From Ferrimonas sediminicola (GTDB lineage Bacteria > Pseudomonadota > Gammaproteobacteria > Enterobacterales > Shewanellaceae): a stretch of 64,000 nucleotides of DNA. This document shows, piece after piece, positions 8,176-15,646 of the stretch. A program made the position numbers and the translations under genes. The notes below the pieces were generated by a model. That model did no database searches. It saw only the letters and a program-made list of their open reading frames with translations, and was not told the origin of the DNA. The DNA lies in NCBI RefSeq assembly GCF_005116715.1, contig NZ_SWCI01000004.1:277162-341161 (forward strand), read 5' to 3'. Every line of letters begins with the position of its first letter. Within the stretch, counting starts at the first letter, position 1.

Positions 8176-9951
8176 CTACCTGGCCGGTTCCGCCGGCCAG
8201 GCCACCCCGGCCCAGGCCTCGAAGGCCCGCCTCTGAGCAGTGGAGGCGCCGGCCAGCGGCCGCAGTTTCAATGCATCGGCGGGCGTCGAGGTGGGAGTGA
8301 CCTTGAGCTCGATCAGCCGGTCGCGGCGGAACAGGGTCAGCACCACCGGCCGGCCCACCGCCATCTCCCCCAGCCGATCCTGCCACTGGTCGGGACGCAG
8401 GCGCATGCCATCGATGGCCACCAGGCAGTCTGCTGTGGTCAGCCCGGCGCGCCAGGCTGGGCCATCCCGCCGCACATGAGTCACCCTGGCCAGGCCCCGC
8501 TCCTCCTTGAGCTCCAGCCCCAGCTCTGCCCTGTCGGGCTGCTGTTGGGGGACCCGCTCCAGGCCCAGCTGGGTCAGCATGGCATCGAAGTCGGGCTCGA
8601 ACGGGGTGTCGATGGTCTGCTGCCACCAGCCACTGAAATCCTCGCCGGTGATCTCTTTGAGACCGGTCAACACATCCTGCTCGTCAAACCCCAGGGGCAG
8701 CCGGTGGTGCTCATACAGGTAGCGGTGCAGATCCCGAAAACTGTGGCGAGCCTCGCTGCGGCGGATCATCTCCAGATCCAGAGAGAGCGAGGCCAGATAC
8801 CCCTCCGAGTAGATGTTGACGCTGTGGTTGCGGGCATAGTCGCCGCCGGTGGCAATCCAGTTGTCGAAGCTGGCCTCGGCCACGCTCTGAACCTGCCTGC
8901 CGGGGCGCGCCTCGCTGCGCTCGATGCGACCGGCCAGATCCTCGAGGAACTCCTCGACGCTGATCAGCCCAGCCGGCAGCAGCAGCTGCTTCTGGAAGTA
9001 GCTGGTGGCCCCCTCCGCCAGCCACAGCAACCTGGTGTAGTTCTCCCCCTGATAGTCGTAGGGCACCAACCCCCTGGGGCGGTAGGCCTTTACATTCCAG
9101 GTATGGATGAACTCATGGGCGGTCAGGCTGAGGAAGCCCACATAGTCCTTGCGCTTGTGAAAGCGGTAGCGGGGACGCTGGATCACCGTGGAGTTGAGGT
9201 GCTCGGTGGCGCCGCTGGCGCCGCCGGTAGCGTGGATCATAAACAGATAACGCTCGAAGGGATAGCCCCCCCAGAGCCGCCCCCCTTCCGCCACCAGCTT
9301 CTGCAGATCCTCGGCGATCTGCCGCTCGTCGTAGTTGCCCTCCCCCCAGAACACCGCCTCATACTCCCGCCCCTCCTGGCGGAATCTCTGGCTGCTGTGC
9401 AGCCCGGTTTCGATGGGGCTGTCCACCAGCACATCATAATTGGCGGCGGTGAACCGGTGTGGCTCGGGAGAGGCCATCCCGGACACGCTCCGCCAGCGCT
9501 CGGGCACCGACAGGAAGACCGACACCGGCTGATCACGCAGATCGGCGTTGTAGACGAAAGTGGCGGAGGCGTCCAGGTAGGCGTGACTGTCATCGATATG
9601 ACGGGTCCTGTCGCCAAGTTCATTGGCGTAGAGCTGATAACGGACGCTGACGTCGGTCGCCTCCGGCAGCGTCACCCGCCAGCGGCTTCTCGCCACCTTG
9701 GTGACCTCAAGGGGCCTGCCCCCGGCGTCGGTCACCTCGACCCGGCGCAGCCCGTCGGCCAGGGGCAGCAGTTGGTAGCGTCCGGTGCGCCAGTCTGGCA
9801 GCTGAAACTCGAAGTGGCCCGGCTGCGCCGCCGGAAACCGGGCGGTAACGGTCGCCTGGTGGTGCTGAGGTTGGGTCATGTCGATCCGGTACTGGACCTG
9901 TCCCGCCGCCGGCAAGGCTGCCAGCGTCAGGGCGCAAAGAGCAAAACGCAT
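8176..9951 (-). CDS. M61-family aminopeptidase with C-terminal PDZ domain
   Basis: This is a predicted exported zinc metallopeptidase related to glycyl aminopeptidase. The start at 9951 has AAAAGGAT before it and a signal peptide ending near PAAGQV; the open frame extends 48 codons upstream without sense. The 591-residue product has the M61 N-terminal beta domain, the zinc motif HEFIH in SLTAHEFIHTWNVK, and the third ligand Glu in WLAEGATSYF. A PDZ domain (about residues 480-555: LGLELKEERG...AGLTTADCLVAIDGM) follows. It stands alone between rdgC and a diguanylate cyclase; its substrate is unknown. Confidence 0.88.
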   Translation of the reverse strand: MRFALCALTLAALPAAGQVQYRIDMTQPQHHQATVTARFPAAQPGHFEFQLPDWRTGRYQLLPLADGLRRVEVTDAGGRPLEVTKVARSRWRVTLPEATDVSVRYQLYANELGDRTRHIDDSHAYLDASATFVYNADLRDQPVSVFLSVPERWRSVSGMASPEPHRFTAANYDVLVDSPIETGLHSSQRFRQEGREYEAVFWGEGNYDERQIAEDLQKLVAEGGRLWGGYPFERYLFMIHATGGASGATEHLNSTVIQRPRYRFHKRKDYVGFLSLTAHEFIHTWNVKAYRPRGLVPYDYQGENYTRLLWLAEGATSYFQKQLLLPAGLISVEEFLEDLAGRIERSEARPGRQVQSVAEASFDNWIATGGDYARNHSVNIYSEGYLASLSLDLEMIRRSEARHSFRDLHRYLYEHHRLPLGFDEQDVLTGLKEITGEDFSGWWQQTIDTPFEPDFDAMLTQLGLERVPQQQPDRAELGLELKEERGLARVTHVRRDGPAWRAGLTTADCLVAIDGMRLRPDQWQDRLGEMAVGRPVVLTLFRRDRLIELKVTPTSTPADALKLRPLAGASTAQRRAFEAWAGVAWPAEPAR

Positions 9952-10415
9952 TGATAATCCTTTTATTCCCGATTCTCTTCCTGGTGTGTCGCCGAGTATA
10001 CCGCGACACGGCCGCCGACGGACGGAGGAACTGTCACGCTTTGTGTCCGGTAGGACGATGAGCCAGGGGGAGCCGAGGCGTTCCCTGTCGGCCACCCTGC
10101 CCCCGGCGCCGCGCCATCCTCGAGGCCATTTCGCTTAAAGCGAGGTGTAAACCGGAGCTGACATTGAAATCGCCCATAAATTACAATCATCACCGCCGAT
10201 AGGTGACGAAAATGCGATTCACTGAGAGGGTTTTACTGGCCGGAGACGTCAACAACAATACCGGATTCGCAATAACCAAAATTTGAAAAGGCTTTGGTAA
10301 AAAGGGCGCTTGCACTTAACAACAAAGCCGTTACGATACACTCTGAGCCCTCCCAAAAAACGAATTGAACTTCAGAACAATCACTGGGCCGCCGAATTGA
10401 AGGTAGCAAACGCGA
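9952..10415. other. Intergenic region with divergent regulatory signals
   Basis: This 464-base stretch separates the M61 peptidase (minus) from the diguanylate cyclase (plus). The only clear signal is a promoter at 10310-10337. The half near 10100 is GC-rich and I see no convincing gene or RNA in it. Confidence 0.5.
10310..10337 (+). promoter_or_regulatory. Sigma-70 promoter for the diguanylate cyclase
   Basis: TTGCAC (10310-10315) and TACGAT (10332-10337) are separated by 16 bp, about 80 bases before the start codon. Confidence 0.6.
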
Positions 10416-11972
10416 ATGAATATGGTCACTGACGCCCAATCTCAGCTGGAGCATATGCAAAAAAAGCTAGATAAAGTACGCAAAGAGCAACAAGAGCTCG
10501 AAGACGTACGCGCCAAACAGCTTCAGGGACTGATTCAATTCTCAATGCGGCTGGGGCTGTGCTGTAAGGGCCAGAACCTGGAACTGGACACCCGCCTGGC
10601 CAAGATACGCCAACAGCTCTCCGATCCCAGCAACCTCGACAGCGCCCTGCCCGAGATGGGCGAACTGAGCCGGGCCCTGCAGACCCAGTATCAGAACAAC
10701 CAGCGCGAGATCGAGCATAACCAGCAGTCAATGCAGCAGCTCGCCAGGCAGCTCGCCAGCCTGAGCGGCATTCCGGAGAAGCTCAAACGGGAACTCAAGT
10801 ACTACCAGCAGGATATCCAAAAACCGATCCACACCATCTGGGAGATCATTCCCAGAGTCGAGCAGTTGGTGAAATACTACGAACAACTGCTGCAGGAGCG
10901 ACTCGCCAAAGAGGATCGTATTCCCACCACCCCCAAGCACCGCCAACTGGCTCACGAACTGGCACAACTGCTCTCCGAGATCGAATTTCCCAACCAGTAC
11001 GGTGAAGAGATCAACGCCATCAAGGCGATGCTCAGTGGTGATGTCCAGGTCGACCAACTGCTGGAGGCCTACAGTCAGGTGCTAAACATCCTGGTCTCGG
11101 AGATGGCCAAGGAGAAGAGCGCCTCCCAGCAGTTCCTGGCAGCCCTGACCGACTCCCTCTCGGTGGTGCGCCAGGCCATGGGGGAGAACTGGCAGGCCAC
11201 CAGTAACAGCTTCAAGTCCAGCAGGGCATTCAACCAGAAGCTGAACAGTCACATGGGCCAGTTCAGCGATCAGGTGTCCGACGCCTGCGATCTGCAGACC
11301 CTGAAGGGCCAGGTGATCAATGAGCTGGCCTTTATCCGCCAGCAACTGACCAAGCGCGATGCCCAGGAGCAGAGCGAGTTTCAGGCATTGAAACTGAGCA
11401 TCCAGAAGATGCAGGCGGAGATTAACAGCCTGACCGCCGAAGCCGCCAGCTACAAAGACAAACTGATTGAGCAGCAGCGGCTAAATCAGGTGGATGCCCT
11501 CACCCAGCTCCCCAACCGCGCCGCCCTGGATGAACAGCTCAAGCGCGCCTATCGCCAGTTCAAACGGTACGGTCACGATCTTTGGGTGACGGTGGCGGAC
11601 ATCGACCGCTTCAAGAGCATCAACGACAACTTCGGCCACACCACCGGGGACAAGACCCTGCAGGTGGTGTCCATGGCCCTGAAAAACTCGCTGCGCAAAG
11701 AGGAGTTTGTTGCTCGCTATGGCGGTGAGGAGTTCGTGGTGCTGCTGCCCGGCCTGGACCGGGAGCAGGTGCAGCAGGTACTGAATCGCATCCGTGAACG
11801 GATCAAGGCGATCCCCTTCAAATTCCGCGACGAGCGGCTCTCCATCACCGTCTCCATCGGCGCCGCCAAGGTGGGCGCCAACGAGACCATCCAGGAGACC
11901 TTCGAGCGGGCCGACGCCGCCCTCTACCGGGCCAAGCGCCAGGGCCGCGACAAGGTAGAGATGGACGACTGA
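10416..11972 (+). CDS. Diguanylate cyclase with long N-terminal coiled coil
   Basis: The C-terminal ~165 residues form a GGDEF domain that makes cyclic di-GMP from GTP. DALTQLPNRAALDEQL opens it, VADIDRFKSINDNFGH carries the metal-binding Asp, and the active signature is GGEEF, an accepted active variant. The inhibitory I-site position reads RKEE instead of RxxD, so product inhibition may be weak. The first ~340 residues contain no transmembrane helix or signal peptide; they are glutamine-rich coiled coil (from residue 6, and again near 310-345), suggesting a cytoplasmic oligomerising sensor. The start at 10416 is the first ATG; 10422 is possible. No partner gene is adjacent. Confidence 0.9.
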   Translation: MNMVTDAQSQLEHMQKKLDKVRKEQQELEDVRAKQLQGLIQFSMRLGLCCKGQNLELDTRLAKIRQQLSDPSNLDSALPEMGELSRALQTQYQNNQREIEHNQQSMQQLARQLASLSGIPEKLKRELKYYQQDIQKPIHTIWEIIPRVEQLVKYYEQLLQERLAKEDRIPTTPKHRQLAHELAQLLSEIEFPNQYGEEINAIKAMLSGDVQVDQLLEAYSQVLNILVSEMAKEKSASQQFLAALTDSLSVVRQAMGENWQATSNSFKSSRAFNQKLNSHMGQFSDQVSDACDLQTLKGQVINELAFIRQQLTKRDAQEQSEFQALKLSIQKMQAEINSLTAEAASYKDKLIEQQRLNQVDALTQLPNRAALDEQLKRAYRQFKRYGHDLWVTVADIDRFKSINDNFGHTTGDKTLQVVSMALKNSLRKEEFVARYGGEEFVVLLPGLDREQVQQVLNRIRERIKAIPFKFRDERLSITVSIGAAKVGANETIQETFERADAALYRAKRQGRDKVEMDD

Positions 11973-12004
11973 GAGAAAACAAATCCATAGCACATTGAAA
12001 AATA

Positions 12005-12036
12005 AAGGCTATCCTAATTAGACGGGTGGCCTTTTT
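12005..12036 (+). terminator. Terminator after the diguanylate cyclase
   Basis: AAGGCTATCC and GGGTGGCCTT pair, allowing G-U pairs, and run into six T's. Confidence 0.75.
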
Positions 12037-12050
12037 TATGACTGCCTTTA

Positions 12051-12213
12051 GGGCTTGTTGACCTTTGGTGGTGAAGGCTTGGCCGAGGATAGCGGCCCCG
12101 CAGGGCGTAATGCCCCTCCCAAAGACACACTCACCCCGATTGATCTCCGAGTCCCCTGGTACCGCAGAAGACTAACGTTGACGCAAAGCGATTCAGCAAA
12201 GGTCAACAAACCC
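12051..12213. mobile_element. MITE-like inverted-repeat element, copy 1 (163 bp)
   Basis: The ends are inverted repeats: the first 20 bases (GGGCTTGTTGACCTTTGGTG) match the complement of the last 20 at 18 positions. Both ends are flanked by TA (12049-12050 and 12214-12215). There is no open frame for a transposase. The outer ~41 left bases and ~34 right bases match a second element at 24189-24432, while the interiors differ. It lies just upstream of the ppnN ribosome site, so it forms much of that gene's 5' region. The transposase family is not known to me. Confidence 0.72.
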
Positions 12214-12234
12214 TAATAACAATAGGAGGTGCCC

Positions 12235-13608
12235 ATGCAGGTACAGATCAGGCCCAGGGGAAGCCTGGTGCAACTTTCCCAGCTGGAGGTGGAGCGACTG
12301 CAGGAGAGTGCCGCCTCGGACCTCTACCAGCTATACCGCAACTGCTCCCTGGCCGTGCTGGCGTCCGGCGCCCATACCGACGACACCACCCAGCTTTTCT
12401 CCATGTTCAGCGAATTCAAGATACGCATCCTGCGCCGGGAGAGGGGGATCAAGCTGGAGCTGACCAACCCGCCCCCCCAGGCCTTCGTCGACGGCCAGAT
12501 CATCCGTGGCATCCAGGAGCACCTGTTTGCCGTGCTGAGGGATATCCTCTATATCGGCGATCGCCTCGACGCCCTGCGCCACCTCAACCTGACCAACTCC
12601 TACCACATCACCAACCTGGTGTTTGAAACCCTGCGCAACGCCAAGGCACTGCCCGCCGAGGCGGCACCGGACATGGTGGTGTGCTGGGGCGGTCACAGCA
12701 TCAGCCGGGCCGAGTACCAGTACACCCGCGAGGTGGGGTACGAGCTGGGACTGAGGGAGCTGAACATCTGCACCGGCTGCGGCCCAGGCGCCATGGAGGG
12801 GCCGATGAAGGGGGCGGCCATCGCCCACGCCAAACAGAGGATCAAGGATGGCCGCTTCGTCGGCCTGACCGAGCCCTCCATCATCGCCGCCGAGCCCCCC
12901 AATCAGATCGTCAATGAACTGGTGATCCTGCCGGACATCGAGAAGCGTCTGGAGGCGTTTGTTCGCCTGGGCCACGCCATCGTCATCTTCCCCGGCGGCG
13001 CCGGTACCATGGAGGAGCTGCTGTACCTGATCGGCATCCTGCTGCACCGGGACAACGGCGATCAACCCATGCCGCTGATCCTCACCGGCCCCAGGGAGAG
13101 TGCCAGTTACTTCGAGGAGATCGACCGCTTCATCGTCTCCACCCTGGGGGAGGAGGCACAGCAGTTGTATCGCATCATCATCGACAATCCGGAGGAGGTG
13201 GCCAAACACCTCAAACAGCAGATGCCGGTGGTCCAGCAGCATCGCCGCCTTATGGGCGACTCCTACACCTACAACTGGTCACTGAAGATCGAGCCGGAAT
13301 TTCAGCTGCCCTTCATCCCGGACCACGAGGCGATGGCCAACCTCAACCTGGTGCCCCAGAAGAACGCTGCCCTGCTGGCGGCGGATCTGCGACGGGCCTT
13401 CTCCGGTATCGTCGCCGGCAATGTCAAGCCGGAGGGGATGGCCCAGATCCGCAGCTCGGGCCCCTTCCAGCTCTATGGCGATCCCAACATCATGAAAAAG
13501 ATGGACAAACTTCTCGCAGCCTTTGTCGGCCAGGGTAGAATGAAGCTCGATGGGGAGTACACCCCGTGTTACGAGATCCACAATGTCCGCCAAAGTTCTG
13601 CTCATTGA
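12235..13608 (+). CDS. ppnN: Nucleotide 5'-monophosphate nucleosidase PpnN (YgdH family)
   Basis: PpnN hydrolyses the N-glycosidic bond of purine and pyrimidine 5'-monophosphates and is controlled by (p)ppGpp in E. coli. The ATG at 12235 follows AGGAGG by five bases and is preferred to a GTG two codons upstream. The 457-residue product has the N-terminal [18 protein letters not shown] segment and the LOG-fold phosphate-binding motif [14 protein letters not shown] near residue 250, with [14 protein letters not shown] before it. The 3' end overlaps xni by 26 bases. An inverted-repeat element sits directly upstream, so its promoter may have been altered. Confidence 0.94.
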   Translation: MQVQIRPRGSLVQLSQLEVERLQESAASDLYQLYRNCSLAVLASGAHTDDTTQLFSMFSEFKIRILRRERGIKLELTNPPPQAFVDGQIIRGIQEHLFAVLRDILYIGDRLDALRHLNLTNSYHITNLVFETLRNAKALPAEAAPDMVVCWGGHSISRAEYQYTREVGYELGLRELNICTGCGPGAMEGPMKGAAIAHAKQRIKDGRFVGLTEPSIIAAEPPNQIVNELVILPDIEKRLEAFVRLGHAIVIFPGGAGTMEELLYLIGILLHRDNGDQPMPLILTGPRESASYFEEIDRFIVSTLGEEAQQLYRIIIDNPEEVAKHLKQQMPVVQQHRRLMGDSYTYNWSLKIEPEFQLPFIPDHEAMANLNLVPQKNAALLAADLRRAFSGIVAGNVKPEGMAQIRSSGPFQLYGDPNIMKKMDKLLAAFVGQGRMKLDGEYTPCYEIHNVRQSSAH

Positions 13609-14353
13609 CGCCCTGAACCTGGTCCGCCGAATCCATGCGGCGGTCCCTCAGGGAGACCGAGACGCCCTCTACGAGCGCACCCAAGCCGCCTGCCATAAGA
13701 TGATTCGTCACCATGGCGTCAGCCATGCGGTGATGGTGTGGGACGGCGAGAACAGCCACGCCTGGCGCCAGGGGATCCACCCGGAGTACAAGTCCCACCG
13801 CCCAGCCATGCCCGACGAGCTGGCCCAGACCCTGGCCGACCTGCGCCAGGCCCTGGACCGGATCGGCATTCACTCCATCAGCCTGGCGGATACCGAGGCG
13901 GATGATGTGCTGGCCACCCTGAGCGATAAGATCCTCAAGGCGGGTGGCGAGGTGGTGCTGGCCTCCACCGACAAAGGGTTCTACCAGCTCCATCCCATGG
14001 GGGTTCGCCAGTGGAATCACTTCGACCAGTGCTGGATGGATGAGGCGTCCTGCCTGGACCGCTTCGGCCTGCCGCCGCCGCGAATGCTGGAGTACTGGTC
14101 CCTGGCCGGAGACAGCGGCAACGGCATCCCCGGCATTCCCGGCATCGGCGCCAAGACCGCCAGCCGGCTGCTGGCGGAGCACCCCATCACCGACCTGTTC
14201 AGGGAGGGCGTGGTATCAGGCAAGACCGGCGAAAGGCTGCGGGCGGGCTACCCCATGGCTCAGCTAAGCTACAAGTTGGCAAAGCTCAGATGCGGGCTTA
14301 AGCTGGATAGCAGCCTCAATCAATTCAGAATACCCAGAACCACACCCGGATAA
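13583..14353 (+). CDS. xni: Flap endonuclease Xni
   Basis: Xni is a flap endonuclease related to the 5'-nuclease domain of DNA polymerase I but free-standing. The start at 13583 gives [16 protein letters not shown] and 256 residues, close to the family's ~250; an upstream in-frame ATG lies deep in ppnN. Metal-site acidic residues are seen in LIDALNL and [12 protein letters not shown], followed by [10 protein letters not shown] helix-three-turn-helix DNA-binding motif is present in [17 protein letters not shown] near residue 190. It overlaps ppnN, implying coupled translation. Confidence 0.94.
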   Translation: MSAKVLLIDALNLVRRIHAAVPQGDRDALYERTQAACHKMIRHHGVSHAVMVWDGENSHAWRQGIHPEYKSHRPAMPDELAQTLADLRQALDRIGIHSISLADTEADDVLATLSDKILKAGGEVVLASTDKGFYQLHPMGVRQWNHFDQCWMDEASCLDRFGLPPPRMLEYWSLAGDSGNGIPGIPGIGAKTASRLLAEHPITDLFREGVVSGKTGERLRAGYPMAQLSYKLAKLRCGLKLDSSLNQFRIPRTTPG

Positions 14354-14363
14354 GGACAACCAC

Positions 14364-15056
14364 ATGGCCAACCTAACCCTGATCACCGGTGCCAACCGGG
14401 GCATCGGACTCGAATTCTGCCGACAGTACCTAAGACACGGCGACACCGTCATCGCCTGCTGCCGTCACCCTGAACAGGCCGAGACGCTGCAGCAGCTGGC
14501 CGAGCAGTACCCCAGCCAGCTGGAACTGGTGGCCCTGGAGCTGGCCGAACCGGCCCAGTTTGACTCCCTGTCCGCCTACCTGGGGGAGCGCACCCTGGAC
14601 AGGCTGATTCTCAATGCCGGCGTCTACGGCCCCAAGGGCCTGGCCTTCGGCGAGTACCAGCCGGAACACTTCGAGCTGGTGATGCGCATCAACGTCGCCG
14701 CCCCGATGCTGCTGACTCAGGCCCTGGCGGCCAACCTGGGCCAGGGAAGCAAGCTGGCGCTGCTCTCCTCCAAGATGGGATCCATCACCGACAATGGCAG
14801 CGGCGGCAGCTACGCCTATCGGGCCTCCAAATCGGCACTTAACGCCGTAGGCAAAAGCCTGGCCATCGACCTGCAGGCGCGCGGTGTCGCCGTCGCCCTG
14901 CTCCACCCGGGCTGGGTGCAGACCGACATGGGCGGCCCCAACGCCTGGATCACCGCCGAGGTGTCGGTGCGCGGCATGCGCCACGTCATCGAGCAGCTGA
15001 CCCTGGTGGACAGCGGCACCTTCTACAACTACGACGGTACCGAGCTGCCCTGGTAG
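14364..15056 (+). CDS. Short-chain dehydrogenase/reductase family protein
   Basis: This is a classical SDR oxidoreductase of 230 residues with a Rossmann fold. The cofactor motif TGANRGIG starts at residue 8, NAGVYGP is near residue 89, the catalytic Ser is in LLSSKMG, and Tyr/Lys are in YAYRASKSA near residue 150. HPGWVQTDMGG follows. An Arg after the glycine motif and a basic pair further on (CCRHPEQ) suggest NADP(H), but this is inference. The substrate is unknown. It begins 10 bases after xni and is probably cotranscribed. Confidence 0.88.
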   Translation: MANLTLITGANRGIGLEFCRQYLRHGDTVIACCRHPEQAETLQQLAEQYPSQLELVALELAEPAQFDSLSAYLGERTLDRLILNAGVYGPKGLAFGEYQPEHFELVMRINVAAPMLLTQALAANLGQGSKLALLSSKMGSITDNGSGGSYAYRASKSALNAVGKSLAIDLQARGVAVALLHPGWVQTDMGGPNAWITAEVSVRGMRHVIEQLTLVDSGTFYNYDGTELPW

Positions 15057-15144
15057 CTCCATTGTTAACAGAGTGTTTCCCGGCTGTGGAAAAGGCGGCC
15101 CGACGAGGGTAAAGTAGGGCCGCTCTCTCTTTTAGGAAGTGACC

Positions 15145-15582
15145 ATGGAACCGCGCCGCAATACATCCAGTAATATCCCTAAAATCATTGGTTTGATCAT
15201 TGGCGGCTATGCCCTGTTTGCCGCTCTGGTGATCGCCTTCTACGACCCCGCCCCCGTCACCCCGGCAGAGATGGACTGGGAGGATCGCCAGCTCTTCAAT
15301 CAGAACACCATCGCCGGCCTCTCCCTCGGCGATGCCAAGAAGCAGGTGATGGAGACCCTGGGCGCCCCCAACTTCAATGACGCCCAGATCGTCGACGGTG
15401 TGGAGATGCAGCTGGTGCGCTACCGCACCCACCATGTCAGGAGCGACGGCGAGACCACCGAGGACGAGTGCACCCCGTTGCTGTTTGTCTCCGGCAAACT
15501 GGTCGGCATCGGCGACCACGCGGTGGAGACCTACATGAACAACGGCCTGCCCGAACTGCCCCAGGTCAACGCGGCCAACTGA
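15145..15582 (+). CDS. DUF3192 family protein with N-terminal membrane anchor
   Basis: The 145-residue protein starts at the ATG at 15145, which has AGGAA eight bases upstream; a GTG two codons earlier is less likely. One hydrophobic segment (about residues 12-34, PKIIGLIIGGYALFAALVIAF) anchors a periplasmic domain resembling the DUF3192 family of Shewanella and Vibrio (GLSLGDAKKQVMETLGAP; ECTPLLFVSGKLVGIGDHA). The GxP-turn layout recalls SmpA/BamE-like folds. No function is known. Confidence 0.78.
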   Translation: MEPRRNTSSNIPKIIGLIIGGYALFAALVIAFYDPAPVTPAEMDWEDRQLFNQNTIAGLSLGDAKKQVMETLGAPNFNDAQIVDGVEMQLVRYRTHHVRSDGETTEDECTPLLFVSGKLVGIGDHAVETYMNNGLPELPQVNAAN

Positions 15583-15599
15583 CCGGCTCCGCCCAACGC

Positions 15600-15625
15600 A
15601 AAAGCGCACCAGATGGTGCGCTTTG
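15600..15625. terminator. Bidirectional terminator between DUF3192 gene and S9 peptidase
   Basis: AAAAGCGCACC and GGTGCGCTTT pair around AGAT. The T tract is short in both directions. Confidence 0.7.
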
Positions 15626-15646
15626 TGTTGCCGGAGATCCCCGCTC

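Noticed and set aside
12051..12213. A stress-inducible leader RNA for ppnN
   Set aside because: The sequence is explained by inverted ends shared with the 24189-24432 element, so insertion is the simpler reading.
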